The translations under genes and the position numbers were made by a program. A stretch of DNA of 64,000 nucleotides, from positions 1 to 64,000 of the forward strand of contig JASDTB010000059.1 of NCBI GenBank assembly GCA_041441455.1. Direction: 5' to 3'. Positions 15,881 through 25,235 of this stretch are shown here, in pieces. Position 1 is the first letter of the stretch. Every line of letters starts with the position of its first letter. The notes under the pieces were generated by a model. It had not been told where the DNA came from and searched no databases. It worked only from the letters and a program-made list of their open reading frames with translations. Origin of the DNA: JAFIHK01 sp041441455 (GTDB taxonomy: Bacteria; Bacteroidota; Bacteroidia; Bacteroidales; UBA932).

Positions 15881-16611
15881 AAGATAAATCTTACAGCAAA
15901 TACAGAGGTCTCACCTCGTTTTCCTTCGACGAAAACGGTGAGGCCTTTTTCGTCTCTTTCGGTATGACGATAAAGATCTATTTTCTCGCCGATTCTGCTC
16001 TCTGAGTTAAAGTTAATTGTCATCTCCTTCACATGATATTGGTTCAAAATCTCAATATCAACGCAATCATTTGCCCACTCTACATATTTCGCATTATTTG
16101 TATGTTCGTTGATATCAATATCGGAGTAGGAGACAGTTATAGTGCGGCAGAGTTCTGCCTCGGCAGGCATCGTTAGTTTCTCCGCATTTTCTGAAAGTGC
16201 ATCCCTTTTATCGGTGCCAGGATAATCTTCGCCAAGAACCTTGTCTACTCTTAGAATCTTTCTTGTATCTGCGTTAATAATCAGCCATAGAGAAGTCGCA
16301 AGGGCCAAAACCTCTCCATTAGCCGACGTCATTTTAAAATCCCTGATTCCAAAGAGTCTGTCTGTACCTTTGTGCCATGTCTCGAAGTTTACCTCATCTT
16401 TCCAATCTGGCGACGAGATAAATTTAACCGCAAAGCGCGATAAGACCCAAACAGCAGATTCTTTTATGAGATTATCATAACCAAAATTGAGCATATCAGC
16501 ATGCTTCTCTGCAGCATTTTGTGCGTGGTTCATGAATGCAAAAGGCCTCATTCTTTTTTTGAAGTCGGTCTCGTAACTTTTGACTGAAAATTTTTCGGTG
16601 TAGGATTTCAT
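15877..16611 (-). CDS. Acyl-ACP thioesterase
   Basis: These double-hotdog enzymes release free fatty acids from acyl-carrier protein in the cytoplasm. The 244-aa protein has the N-terminal hotdog with MNHAQNAAEKHADML and a WVLSRF strand. The second hotdog carries SDIDINEHTNNAKYVEWAND (near residue 175), the conserved substrate and active-site segment of the family. Length and layout match the short Bacteroidota proteins annotated as acyl-ACP thioesterase. Its role is probably in setting fatty-acid pools; the chain-length preference cannot be read from sequence. A TACCTTTG -7 box lies upstream on the minus strand. Confidence 0.88.
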   Translation of the reverse strand: MKSYTEKFSVKSYETDFKKRMRPFAFMNHAQNAAEKHADMLNFGYDNLIKESAVWVLSRFAVKFISSPDWKDEVNFETWHKGTDRLFGIRDFKMTSANGEVLALATSLWLIINADTRKILRVDKVLGEDYPGTDKRDALSENAEKLTMPAEAELCRTITVSYSDIDINEHTNNAKYVEWANDCVDIEILNQYHVKEMTINFNSESRIGEKIDLYRHTERDEKGLTVFVEGKRGETSVFAVRFIF

Positions 16612-16661
16612 AATCTTGAGGTGCAGTAATTATTCTATGCAAATGCAATTCTTATTCAATG

Positions 16662-16669
16662 CAAAGGTA
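16662..16669 (-). promoter_or_regulatory. -7 promoter element (TACCTTTG) for the thioesterase
   Basis: The minus-strand TACCTTTG fits TAnnTTTG and lies 50 bases before the thioesterase start codon. Confidence 0.5.
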
Positions 16670-16698
16670 AGATTATTGTCTGCTATGGTGTATTGTTT

Positions 16699-16729
16699 TT
16701 TGAGAAAACGGATAAAATCATTACTTTTG
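16699..16729 (+). promoter_or_regulatory. Near-ideal Bacteroidota promoter for pyrG
   Basis: TTTG (16699-16702), a 19-base spacer and TACTTTTG (16722-16729) match the -33/-7 consensus in both elements and in spacing. This is the best promoter in the window. It excludes translation starting at 16693. Confidence 0.8.
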
Positions 16730-16761
16730 CATCCCAGAATTACAAATCCACTCAATACATC

Positions 16762-18381
16762 ATGAGCACCAAGTATGTTTTTGTTCTGGGGGGGGTAACC
16801 TCTTCCTTAGGTAAAGGTATTATTTCAGCCTCACTGGCTAAATTACTGCAAGCTAGAGGCTTGTCGGTTACAATACAAAAATTTGACCCCTATATCAATG
16901 TCGATCCCGGCACACTTAATCCCTATGAACATGGCGAATGCTTCGTTACCGAAGATGGTGCCGAAACTGACCTCGACCTTGGTCACTACGAAAGGTTTTT
17001 AGGTGTTTACACATCTAAGGCAAACAATATCACAACAGGTAGAATCTACCGCACAGTGATTGACAAAGAGAGGGAGGGAGCCTATCTCGGTAAGACAGTT
17101 CAAGTTATTCCTCACATCACCGACGAAATCAAAAGAAGGATGCTTCTTTTGGGTAAGAGTGGAAAGTATGACGTGGTGATCACTGAGCTTGGCGGAACAG
17201 TTGGCGATATTGAATCTCTTCCATTTGTTGAGGCTGTGCGTCAACTTCAATGGGAGCTTCCAGAAGAGGATTGTATAGTTGCTCATTTAACTTTGGTGCC
17301 TTACCTAAGCGCAGCGAAAGAGTTAAAAACTAAGCCTACCCAACACTCTGTAAGAATGCTTCAGCAAAACGGAGTACAACCCGATATTATTGTCTGCCGT
17401 ACTGAGCATCCAATTCCTGCCGAAATCAAGAAAAAAGTTGCACTTTTCTGCAACGTTCGTCCAAATGCAGTAATAGAATCTATTGATGCTAAGAGTATTT
17501 ATGAAGTTCCTCTTTTGATGATGAAAGAGAAGCTAGACGAAATAGTTCTTAAGAGATTCGGTCTTCCTGCAATCAATAATGTGCCTGAGCTCACAAAATG
17601 GAGAGGCTTTTTGGACAAGTTATTCAACCCTAAACAAGAGGTTAATATTGGACTTGTTGGAAAGTACGTGGAGCTTCAAGATGCTTACAAATCTATTCTT
17701 GAGTCGTTTATTCATGCCGGAGCGGCTAATGAGTGCAAGGTGAATGTTGTTAGTATTCATAGTGAGTACATTACCGAAAAGAACGTCGATGATAAATTAA
17801 AGAGTATGCACGGAATCCTTGTTGCTCCAGGTTTTGGAGAGAGAGGGATTGAGGGTAAAATCATTGCTGTCAAATATGCTCGTGAAAACAATGTTCCTTT
17901 CCTTGGAATTTGTCTTGGTATGCAAATGGCAGTTATCGAGTATTCGAGAAACATTCTCGGCATGGAAGATGCAATGACTACAGAGATAACCAAGAATACC
18001 TCTCACCCAGTTATAGATTTAATGGAGGATCAGAAGAGTTTGACAATTAAAGGCGGAACAATGCGTTTAGGAGCCTACTCTTGTCAAATAGAGGAGAATT
18101 CTTTAGCTCACAAAGTTTATGGAACTACTGAGATATCTGAAAGACACAGACATCGTTATGAAGTGAACAATAATTATGTGGAGGCATTAGAAGAGGGAGG
18201 TCTAAGGGCAAGTGGTAGAAACAAGGACACTGGCTTGGTTGAGATCGTTGAGCTTCCAAATCATCCTTATTTTATTGGAGTTCAGTTCCATCCAGAACTT
18301 AAAAGCACTCCAGAAAGACCGCAGCCACTATTTGTATCTTTAGTAAAAGCTGCAATTGAACGCAAAAATGGACAAAACTAA
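16762..18381 (+). CDS. pyrG: CTP synthase
   Basis: PyrG aminates UTP to CTP using glutamine and ATP, the last step of pyrimidine nucleotide synthesis. The chosen ATG gives 539 aa, the normal length. The N-terminal amidoligase domain starts with KYVFVLGGVTSSLGKG, and KFDPYINVDPGTLNPYEHGE is complete. The C-terminal class I glutamine amidotransferase has the nucleophile in GICLGMQMAV and the His/Glu pair in QFHPELKSTP. The start is placed after a strong promoter. The following gene overlaps the end by 14 bases. Confidence 0.98.
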   Translation: MSTKYVFVLGGVTSSLGKGIISASLAKLLQARGLSVTIQKFDPYINVDPGTLNPYEHGECFVTEDGAETDLDLGHYERFLGVYTSKANNITTGRIYRTVIDKEREGAYLGKTVQVIPHITDEIKRRMLLLGKSGKYDVVITELGGTVGDIESLPFVEAVRQLQWELPEEDCIVAHLTLVPYLSAAKELKTKPTQHSVRMLQQNGVQPDIIVCRTEHPIPAEIKKKVALFCNVRPNAVIESIDAKSIYEVPLLMMKEKLDEIVLKRFGLPAINNVPELTKWRGFLDKLFNPKQEVNIGLVGKYVELQDAYKSILESFIHAGAANECKVNVVSIHSEYITEKNVDDKLKSMHGILVAPGFGERGIEGKIIAVKYARENNVPFLGICLGMQMAVIEYSRNILGMEDAMTTEITKNTSHPVIDLMEDQKSLTIKGGTMRLGAYSCQIEENSLAHKVYGTTEISERHRHRYEVNNNYVEALEEGGLRASGRNKDTGLVEIVELPNHPYFIGVQFHPELKSTPERPQPLFVSLVKAAIERKNGQN

Positions 18382-19156
18382 CCATATATCGATTAAAGTA
18401 CTGATTATGGCAGTGTTAATGATAGCACTGCCATCTTCGGCCGCTTTTTCTTCGGGCAAAATGCCAAAGAGTTATAAAATTAAAGTATTGGAGACTCTCC
18501 CTTTTAATTCAGATCTTTATACTCAAGGACTGTTTTTCCACTCTGGAAATCTATACGTGAGTGGAGGCCAATACGGAAGCTCTTCATTTCATCGAACAGA
18601 GTTGAAAAGCGCAAAATCTTTGAAGAGTTTTAAAGTTCCTAAAGAGTACTTTCTCGAAGGGGCTGCAGTAGTTGGATCAAATGTCTATATTCTAACTTGG
18701 CAAGAGCGCGTTTGCTTTGTTCACGATATCAATTCGTTCAAACAGATAAAAACTATATTTAATCCCAAAGAGGGTTGGGGGCTTACTTATGACGGCACAA
18801 ATTTGATAATGAGTGATGGTTCTAGTGATCTCTATTTCTTAGACCCTGCTACATTTAAAGAGAAGAGCAAGATCTCTGTTAATATTAATGGACGCAAGGT
18901 GAGTCAATTGAATGAACTTGAATATATTAATGGAGAAATATGGGCAAATGTCTATATGACCGATCAAATTGTGATTATAAACCCAAAGACTGGTAATGTT
19001 ACTGGAATTGTCGATTGTAAAGGGCTTCTTGCTGCAGGCTTACGCACCGATAAAACTGATGTTTTAAATGGAATTGCATACAATCCTGCCAATAAAGGAA
19101 TCTATATTACTGGTAAATATTGGCCAAAAATCTATCGAATAGCTCTTGTCATGTGA
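18368..19156 (+). CDS. Glutaminyl-peptide cyclotransferase (Glu_cyclase_2 family)
   Basis: This family converts N-terminal glutamine of exported proteins to pyroglutamate and adopts a five-bladed beta-propeller. From the ATG at 18368 it is 262 aa, with a signal peptide ending near SSAAFSSG. Family phrases follow in order: YTQGLFFHSGNLYVSGG, EGWGLTYDGTNLIMSDGS, LNELEYINGEIWANVY and LNGIAYNPANKGIYITGKYWP. Periplasmic location is likely. It overlaps the end of pyrG by 14 bases and so may be translationally coupled, although the functions look unrelated. Its 3' end overlaps the convergent mnmD by 25 bases. Confidence 0.9.
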   Translation: MDKTNHISIKVLIMAVLMIALPSSAAFSSGKMPKSYKIKVLETLPFNSDLYTQGLFFHSGNLYVSGGQYGSSSFHRTELKSAKSLKSFKVPKEYFLEGAAVVGSNVYILTWQERVCFVHDINSFKQIKTIFNPKEGWGLTYDGTNLIMSDGSSDLYFLDPATFKEKSKISVNINGRKVSQLNELEYINGEIWANVYMTDQIVIINPKTGNVTGIVDCKGLLAAGLRTDKTDVLNGIAYNPANKGIYITGKYWPKIYRIALVM

Positions 19157-19875
19157 TGCTTGTCTCCAAAACCTGCAACACGATTGACTTTTAATCCCGC
19201 AGTTCTAAGATTCTCTTTTATTACACCTCTGCAGGCATAGGTTACTAATATTCCATTGCTGTTCATGGCATTTGAGATTCCTTGGAAGATTTCATTACTC
19301 CACAACTCAGGTTGCAACCCAAACGAGAACGCATCATAAAACACTACATCAATCTTGCTTCCCGCCGTATCAATAATCTTGTCTGTAAAAGGAAATATGT
19401 TTTCGAACGACTCTTCAAGTTTTCTAAAATTGAAATTTGCCCCCAATTTGTGCCAGTCTTTCCATTCGCACTCATGCAACTCTTTGAAGAGTTCATTAGC
19501 TTCAATTTTATCTAAATTGCACTCCTCTTTTTGAATTAAAACCGAAGGATGATTTAGTTTGGAATACTCCTCTTTACTAAGTGGGAACTTTTCGATTGAT
19601 AGATAGTAAAATTCTGTATTTGAGTATTGTCTGGATAAATTAAAAGCTAATAATGCATTTAAAGCTGTTCCCAGTCCTGCCTCTAAAATTGTCACTTTTT
19701 TAATCTCTTCTCCTCTCTCAAAGGCTTCGTCAAGGAAAAATTTAAGACCGTTTTTGATATAAACGTGGAGTGATTCCGATAGCGCCCCTGCTGCAGAATG
19801 GTAGCACTCTTGAGTCCCTTCGAGGCTCAAAGAGGTCGATCCGTCCGAGGTATATGTAATACTTCTGTTGTTCAT
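19132..19875 (-). CDS. mnmD: tRNA U34 5-methylaminomethyl-2-thiouridine methyltransferase MnmD
   Basis: MnmD is the methyltransferase half of E. coli MnmC and finishes the mnm5s2U34 modification of certain tRNAs. The 247-aa protein is the stand-alone form (DUF752/Methyltransf_30). It has an N-terminal substrate strand with TSDGSTSL and YHSAAGALSES, SAM-binding ILEAGLGTALNAL, and the catalytic-loop equivalent DVVFYDAFSFGLQPELW. The C terminus, LVTYACRGVIKENLRTAGL, is also typical. No FAD-dependent MnmC oxidase domain is attached, as is usual in Bacteroidota. A minus-strand -7 box (TAATTTTG) lies 17 bases before the start codon, back to back with the secA promoter. Confidence 0.92.
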   Translation of the reverse strand: MNNRSITYTSDGSTSLSLEGTQECYHSAAGALSESLHVYIKNGLKFFLDEAFERGEEIKKVTILEAGLGTALNALLAFNLSRQYSNTEFYYLSIEKFPLSKEEYSKLNHPSVLIQKEECNLDKIEANELFKELHECEWKDWHKLGANFNFRKLEESFENIFPFTDKIIDTAGSKIDVVFYDAFSFGLQPELWSNEIFQGISNAMNSNGILVTYACRGVIKENLRTAGLKVNRVAGFGDKHHMTRAIR

Positions 19876-19892
19876 TTGCTAATGTTTGGCTG

Positions 19893-19900
19893 CAAAATTA
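19893..19900 (-). promoter_or_regulatory. -7 promoter element (TAATTTTG) for mnmD
   Basis: The minus-strand TAATTTTG fits TAnnTTTG and lies 17 bases before the mnmD start codon. Confidence 0.5.
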
Positions 19901-19920
19901 TATCTTTCTATCTATTTTCT

Positions 19921-19928
19921 TATCTTTG
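19921..19928 (+). promoter_or_regulatory. -7 promoter element (TATCTTTG) for secA
   Basis: TATCTTTG fits TAnnTTTG and lies 36 bases before the secA ATG. No TTTG sits at the ideal -33 distance. Confidence 0.5.
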
Positions 19929-19964
19929 TAGATTGAATAAAACAGACAAACTAATAAAATCATA

Positions 19965-22900
19965 ATGGCAATTTTTACAAGCATAATGAAGAAACTTTTC
20001 GGAACAAAATCCGAAAGAGACCTCAAAGAGATCCAACCTTATGTAGACAAAGCTCTAGAAGCCTATAAGACAATCGATTTGCTCTCTCATGATGAACTTC
20101 GTGCAGAGACACAGCGTATTAAAAAATACATCTATAGCAAAATTGAGGCAGACGAAAACAGAAAGCACGAACTTAGGGCGAAGTTGGAGGATGTAACCAT
20201 TGCCGTTAATGAGAAAGAGGTTTTGGCTACTGAGGTAGATAAACTAACTAAGAAAATTGACGAAACGATTGAAGAGGTACTAATGGAGGTTCTTCCCAAA
20301 GTATTTGCGATTATGAAATCGACAGCACGTCGTTTCAAAGAGTTTTCTGAGGTTGAGGTTACTGCATCTGATGCCGATCGTGATTTTGCTTCTGTTCACA
20401 AACATGTGAGAATCGATGGAGAAAAGGCATTTTGGAAAAATAGTTGGATGGCAGGTGGAAATATAATCGTATGGGATATGGTCCACTACGATGTTCAGCT
20501 GTTTGGTGGTGTGGCCCTGCACAAGGGTAAGATTGCCGAAATGGCAACTGGTGAGGGAAAAACACTCGTTGCAACTTTACCAGTATTTCTAAATGCTCTT
20601 GCAGGAAAAGGTGTACACGTAGTAACTGTCAATGACTATTTATCAAAACGTGACTCTGAGTGGATGGGACCTCTTTATCAGTTCCATGGTCTTAGAGTAG
20701 ATTGTATCGATCGTCACGAACCGCACTCTGATGCTCGTAAAAAAGCATATCGTTCAGATATTACATTCGGTACAAACAACGAATTTGGTTTCGACTATTT
20801 GCGCGATAATATGTCTACCTCACCTGATGATCTTGTTCAAAAGAAGCATCACTATGCTATTGTCGATGAGGTTGACTCAGTTTTGATTGACGATGCAAGA
20901 ACACCGTTGATTATCTCTGGTCCAGTTCCAAAGGGCGATGATCAAGAGTTCAATGAATACAAACCTTTTGTTGAAAAATTATATTCTGCTCAAAGAACAT
21001 TTGTAAATCAAGTTCTGAATGATGCACGTAAAAAGATAACTGAGGGTGATGAGGTCAATGGAGGAATCTTACTATTAAGAGCATTCAAAGGTCTTCCTAG
21101 ATACAACCCGTTGATTAAGTTTTTAAGTGAACCAGGAATGAAACAGCTTTTGCATAAGACTGAGAATGAGTATATGCAGGAGAATAACAAGAGAATGCAC
21201 ATTATCACAGATGATCTATATTTCGTGATTGACGAAAAGCTGAAATCAGTGGATCTAACCGATAAAGGACATGAGTTAATCGCTCAAAGCGTAAGTGATA
21301 ATAAATTCTTTATACTTCCAGATATCGGGTCAGAAATCTCGGAGTTGGAAAAGAGAGAGATTGCTTCAGAAGAGAAGGCTAGACTCAAAGATGAATTAAT
21401 GAGTGACTATGCAATCAAATCGGAGCGTGTTCATACTGTAAATCAGCTATTAAAGGCATACACAATGTTCGAAAAAGATATTGAGTATGTTGTTATGGAT
21501 AATAAGATAAAGATTGTTGATGAGCAGACTGGTCGTATACTCGAAGGTCGTAGATATTCAGATGGTCTTCATCAAGCTATTGAGGCAAAAGAGAATGTGA
21601 AGGTAGAGGCTGCAACTCAGACTCATGCTACAATCACACTTCAGAACTATTTTAGAATGTACCATAAACTTGCGGGTATGACTGGTACAGCTGAGACAGA
21701 GGCTGGTGAGTTGTGGACTATCTATAAGTTAGATGTTGTTGTTATCCCTACCAATCGTCCGATCATTAGAAAGGATATGGACGATCTTATCTACAAAACC
21801 AAGCGTGAAAAATATAATGCTGTAATCGACGAAATTGTAAATCTGACTCAGAAAGGACGTCCTGTTCTTGTTGGTACAACATCAGTTGAAGTTTCTGAAT
21901 TACTAAGCAGAATGTTAAAACTCAGAGGCATTAAACATAATGTTCTGAATGCTAAACAGCATGCTCGTGAGGCAGAAATTGTAGCAGAGGCTGGTCAACC
22001 TAGTGCAGTTACAATTGCAACAAATATGGCTGGTCGTGGTACCGACATCAAACTCGGCCCTGGAGTTAAAGATGCAGGTGGTCTAGCGATTATAGGTACT
22101 GAGCGTCATGATAGCCGCCGTGTAGACAGACAGCTTCGCGGTCGTGCAGGTCGTCAAGGTGATCCAGGATCATCTAGTTTCTATGTCTCACTTGAAGACG
22201 ATCTAATGAGACTTTTCGGTTCGGAAAGAATTGCCGGTATCGTTGACAGAATGGGAATGAAAGAGGGAGAGTCTTTACAGCACTCAATGCTATCTACATC
22301 TATAGAACGTGCGCAGCGTAAAGTCGAAGAGAATAACTTTGGTGTTCGTAAGCGTCTGCTAGAATACGACGACGTGATGAACTCTCAAAGAGAGGTAATC
22401 TATACTCGTAGAAGAAACGCTCTTTATGGTGAGAGAGTAGATGTTGATATCCAAAATATGATGGCAGATCTTAGTGAAACTTTTATCCAAAACAACCTTG
22501 GAGAGATGGATTACGAAGATTTCAGATATGAGACTATCAGACAGTTATCAATCGAACCAGGTATCTCCGAAGAGGAGTATTCAGATATCTCAAAGAAAGA
22601 TGCAGAGATTCGTCTTTTAGAAACTATTCATAATGTTTATAATCGTCGCACCGAGGTACTTGTTCAACAGGCTTGGCCAATTATCAAGCAGATTTACGAG
22701 ACACAAAGTGCAACATATGAAAATATCGCAATACCTGTTTCCGACGGGCAAAAGGCTTTCAATATGATCGTAAGTCTCAAGAAGGCTTATGAAAATCAAG
22801 GACGCGAACTAGTTCGTTCTCTTAATAAGTCGATCACTCTATACATGATTGATGAGTATTGGAGAGAGCATCTTCGCGACATGGATGATCTAAAACAGTC

Positions 22901-23252
22901 AGTGCAAAATGCGACTTATGAGCAGAAGGATCCACTTCTTATCTATAAGTTTGAGAGTTTCCAACTCTTCAAGACAATGGTAGATAAAATCAATAAAGAT
23001 GTACTTAGCTTCTTGCTTAAGGCTCATATTCCATTGAGAGAGAACCAAGAGAGACCTAACTTAGCTGCTCGCGAAGAGAATAGAAGAAAACCAGATATGA
23101 GTAGGATGAATACCTCTCGTAGCGATCTCTCTACCTCTGCTGGTGAACCAAAAAGTCAAGCGCCTGTTCATGTTGAGAAAAAGGTTGGACGAAATGATCC
23201 TTGCCCTTGTGGAAGTGGCAAGAAGTTCAAAAACTGTCATGGTACAATTTAG
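19965..23252 (+). CDS. secA: Preprotein translocase ATPase SecA
   Basis: SecA drives protein export through SecYEG. At 1095 aa it is long, as usual in Bacteroidota, with insertions in the N-terminal region (about residues 60-110) and within NBD1 (about 330-470). Walker A is EMATGEGKTLVATLP, the DEAD-box equivalent is IVDEVDSVLIDDARTPLI, and the second nucleotide-binding domain has TNMAGRGTDIKL and RQLRGRAGRQGDPG. The C-terminal zinc motif CPCGSGKKFKNCHG, which binds SecB and the ribosome, is intact. It has its own promoter and is followed by lpdA after 22 bases. Confidence 0.98.
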   Translation: MAIFTSIMKKLFGTKSERDLKEIQPYVDKALEAYKTIDLLSHDELRAETQRIKKYIYSKIEADENRKHELRAKLEDVTIAVNEKEVLATEVDKLTKKIDETIEEVLMEVLPKVFAIMKSTARRFKEFSEVEVTASDADRDFASVHKHVRIDGEKAFWKNSWMAGGNIIVWDMVHYDVQLFGGVALHKGKIAEMATGEGKTLVATLPVFLNALAGKGVHVVTVNDYLSKRDSEWMGPLYQFHGLRVDCIDRHEPHSDARKKAYRSDITFGTNNEFGFDYLRDNMSTSPDDLVQKKHHYAIVDEVDSVLIDDARTPLIISGPVPKGDDQEFNEYKPFVEKLYSAQRTFVNQVLNDARKKITEGDEVNGGILLLRAFKGLPRYNPLIKFLSEPGMKQLLHKTENEYMQENNKRMHIITDDLYFVIDEKLKSVDLTDKGHELIAQSVSDNKFFILPDIGSEISELEKREIASEEKARLKDELMSDYAIKSERVHTVNQLLKAYTMFEKDIEYVVMDNKIKIVDEQTGRILEGRRYSDGLHQAIEAKENVKVEAATQTHATITLQNYFRMYHKLAGMTGTAETEAGELWTIYKLDVVVIPTNRPIIRKDMDDLIYKTKREKYNAVIDEIVNLTQKGRPVLVGTTSVEVSELLSRMLKLRGIKHNVLNAKQHAREAEIVAEAGQPSAVTIATNMAGRGTDIKLGPGVKDAGGLAIIGTERHDSRRVDRQLRGRAGRQGDPGSSSFYVSLEDDLMRLFGSERIAGIVDRMGMKEGESLQHSMLSTSIERAQRKVEENNFGVRKRLLEYDDVMNSQREVIYTRRRNALYGERVDVDIQNMMADLSETFIQNNLGEMDYEDFRYETIRQLSIEPGISEEEYSDISKKDAEIRLLETIHNVYNRRTEVLVQQAWPIIKQIYETQSATYENIAIPVSDGQKAFNMIVSLKKAYENQGRELVRSLNKSITLYMIDEYWREHLRDMDDLKQSVQNATYEQKDPLLIYKFESFQLFKTMVDKINKDVLSFLLKAHIPLRENQERPNLAAREENRRKPDMSRMNTSRSDLSTSAGEPKSQAPVHVEKKVGRNDPCPCGSGKKFKNCHGTI

Positions 23253-23274
23253 TTATTAATTTAAAACTTTATTT

Positions 23275-24663
23275 ATGTTTGATATAGTTGTAATTGGTTC
23301 CGGCCCTGGTGGCTATGTTGCCGCTATAAGAGCTGCTCAGCTTGGTAAAAGCGTTGCAGTCATTGAACGGTCGGAACTTGGAGGCATCTGCCTCAATTGG
23401 GGTTGTATCCCAACTAAGGCTCTTCTAAAGAGTGCTCAGGCTATTCATTATGCAGAAAAGGCCAATGAATATGGATTCTCTATTGAAGGGGAGGTTGTAA
23501 AGGATATTACGAAAGTTGTAGAGAGGAGTCGTGGTGTTGCTTCAAATATGAGTCGTGGTATTGAGTATCTATTCAAAAAGAATAAAATAGAAGTAATTGC
23601 GGGTATAGCTAAAATTTTAGCTCCCGGCAAAATTGAAGTTCTATCTGAGAATGGAGAAAAGAGTTTAGTTGAAGCTAGCAATATCATCATTGCAACTGGC
23701 GCAAGAGCCAATTCTTTGCCATTTGCTCCAATAGATGGTGAAAAGATTATCTCATATCGTCATGCGCTTGTTCCAGAGAAGCTTCCTGCTAAGATGGCTG
23801 TGATAGGATCTGGTGCAATAGGAAGTGAATTTGCATTCTTCTATAAATCAATGGGTGTTGAGGTTACTCTAATTGAGTACCTAGACAATATTGTCCCTCT
23901 CGAAGACGATGAGGTCTCAGCTCAACTGAGCCGCTCTTTCCGTAAAGCTGGAATCAAAGTGATGGTTTCAACTCAAGTTACTGCTGCCGACACATCTGGT
24001 GAAGGCGTTGTTCTCTCTCTTAAATCTAAAAAGGGTGAGGAGACTCTTGCTGTCGATGTTGTTTTGTCTGCTGTTGGCGTGATTGCCAATATCGAAAATC
24101 TTGGTCTTGAGGAGTGCGGTGTTATAACAGAGAGGGGTAAGATTAAGATTGACGAAAATTATCAAACCTCATGTAAAGGTATCTATGCAATCGGAGACGT
24201 CATTGCTACTCCAGCTCTAGCACACGTTGCTTCTGCCGAAGGAATCTGCTGTGTTGAGAGGATTGCAGGTATCGATGCAAAACCTGTAAACTATTTAAAT
24301 ATACCTGCTTGTACATATACAACTCCTGAAATTGCCTCTGTTGGTATGACAGAAAGAGCTGTAAAAGAAAAAGGAATCAACTACAAAGTTGGAAAGTTTC
24401 CTTTTACTGCTTCAGGCAAAGCAACAGCAGCTGGTGATCGTGATGGTTTTGTAAAACTAATTATAGATGCTCAAACTGATGAGATTCTTGGTGCTCATTT
24501 AATTGGCGGTAATGTAACTGAAATGCTCTCGGGCATCGTAGTGGCACGCAATTTGGGAGCAAAAGCGAAAGACATAATCAACTCTGTTCACCCTCATCCA
24601 ACTATGAGTGAAGCAATCATGGAGGCTGCGGCAGCTGCTCACGGAGAGGTGATACATATTTAA
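23275..24663 (+). CDS. lpdA: Dihydrolipoyl dehydrogenase (E3)
   Basis: This FAD flavoprotein reoxidises the dihydrolipoyl groups of 2-oxoacid dehydrogenases or the glycine-cleavage system. At 462 aa it has FAD-binding GSGPGGYVAAIRAAQLG, redox disulfide cysteines C39 and C44 (GGICLNWGCIPTK), NAD-binding GSGAIGSEFAFFYKSMG, and the C-terminal catalytic HPHPTMSEA segment. No E1, E2 or lipoate genes are adjacent, so the partner complex cannot be named. It follows secA closely on the same strand, and the bactofilin gene begins 14 bases downstream, so the three may share a transcript ending at the hairpin at 25085. Confidence 0.96.
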   Translation: MFDIVVIGSGPGGYVAAIRAAQLGKSVAVIERSELGGICLNWGCIPTKALLKSAQAIHYAEKANEYGFSIEGEVVKDITKVVERSRGVASNMSRGIEYLFKKNKIEVIAGIAKILAPGKIEVLSENGEKSLVEASNIIIATGARANSLPFAPIDGEKIISYRHALVPEKLPAKMAVIGSGAIGSEFAFFYKSMGVEVTLIEYLDNIVPLEDDEVSAQLSRSFRKAGIKVMVSTQVTAADTSGEGVVLSLKSKKGEETLAVDVVLSAVGVIANIENLGLEECGVITERGKIKIDENYQTSCKGIYAIGDVIATPALAHVASAEGICCVERIAGIDAKPVNYLNIPACTYTTPEIASVGMTERAVKEKGINYKVGKFPFTASGKATAAGDRDGFVKLIIDAQTDEILGAHLIGGNVTEMLSGIVVARNLGAKAKDIINSVHPHPTMSEAIMEAAAAAHGEVIHI

Positions 24664-24677
24664 ACTTAAATTGAAAG

Positions 24678-25058
24678 ATGGCAAAAAACGAGATTGTTAC
24701 GCAGGTTAACGAGGTAAATCGTATCTCTGGAGGCTCTGAGTTCATAGGAAGACTTAACTCAGCATGTGATATAAGAATTGATGGCTTTTTTGAAGGTCGT
24801 CTAACTACTACAGGGAAACTCGTTATAGGCGAAAACGCAAAATTACTTGGAGAAGTGATTTGTAAAAGTTGCGATATTTGGGGTTTTATGGAGGGTGCGC
24901 TTCTTGTGAAAGAATCATTCGGCCTTAGAAAAACTGGCTCTATTACTGGTAACATAGCTTGCCAAAAAATATTCATCGAAGAGGGTGCTACCTTCAATGG
25001 TTCGTGTAAACTCATCGATGATGAAGCTTTTGAGGAGATGAAGGCCAAGTTTAAATAG
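24678..25058 (+). CDS. Bactofilin (polymer-forming cytoskeletal protein)
   Basis: Bactofilins are right-handed beta-helix proteins that polymerise without nucleotide and place cell-wall or appendage machinery. The 126-aa protein has the DUF583 core (about residues 15-118), with the regular strand pattern SACDIRIDGFFEGRLTTTGK, VIGENAKLLGEVICKS, GSITGNIACQKIFIEEGA and NGSCKL. Short flexible ends flank the core. It has no membrane segment. Its 3' end faces the unusual actin-like gene at 25236-26324, so two cytoskeletal-type genes converge here. The downstream hairpin is a good terminator. Confidence 0.92.
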   Translation: MAKNEIVTQVNEVNRISGGSEFIGRLNSACDIRIDGFFEGRLTTTGKLVIGENAKLLGEVICKSCDIWGFMEGALLVKESFGLRKTGSITGNIACQKIFIEEGATFNGSCKLIDDEAFEEMKAKFK

Positions 25059-25084
25059 TCCTTAATGCAGTTTGAAAAAATTAT

Positions 25085-25117
25085 AAAGGACACCATCAAT
25101 AGGTGTCCTTTTTTTAT
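25085..25117 (+). terminator. Rho-independent terminator of the bactofilin transcript
   Basis: AAAGGACACC (25085-25094) pairs with GGTGTCCTTT (25102-25111) and a T-run follows. Confidence 0.88.
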
Positions 25118-25120
25118 ATA

Positions 25121-25161
25121 AAAAAATGAGGCAATAATGAATAAGCACATTATTACCTCAT
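25121..25161 (-). terminator. Terminator of the minus-strand actin-like gene
   Basis: ATGAGGCAATAATG (25126-25139) pairs with CATTATTACCTCAT (25148-25161) with one mismatch. Read on the minus strand, a T-run follows the stem. The gap to the stop codon (25162-25235) shows nothing else. Confidence 0.75.
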
Positions 25162-25235
25162 TTAGTGTTTATAGAACTAGCCCTTTACACTAGTTATAGA
25201 TCATAGTTTAGTTTAGGTTAAGCAAAGTCATTAAG

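Noticed and set aside
16693..16761. Upstream start for pyrG
   Set aside because: The near-ideal promoter lies inside this stretch, and the family start MSTKYVFVLGG is at 16762.
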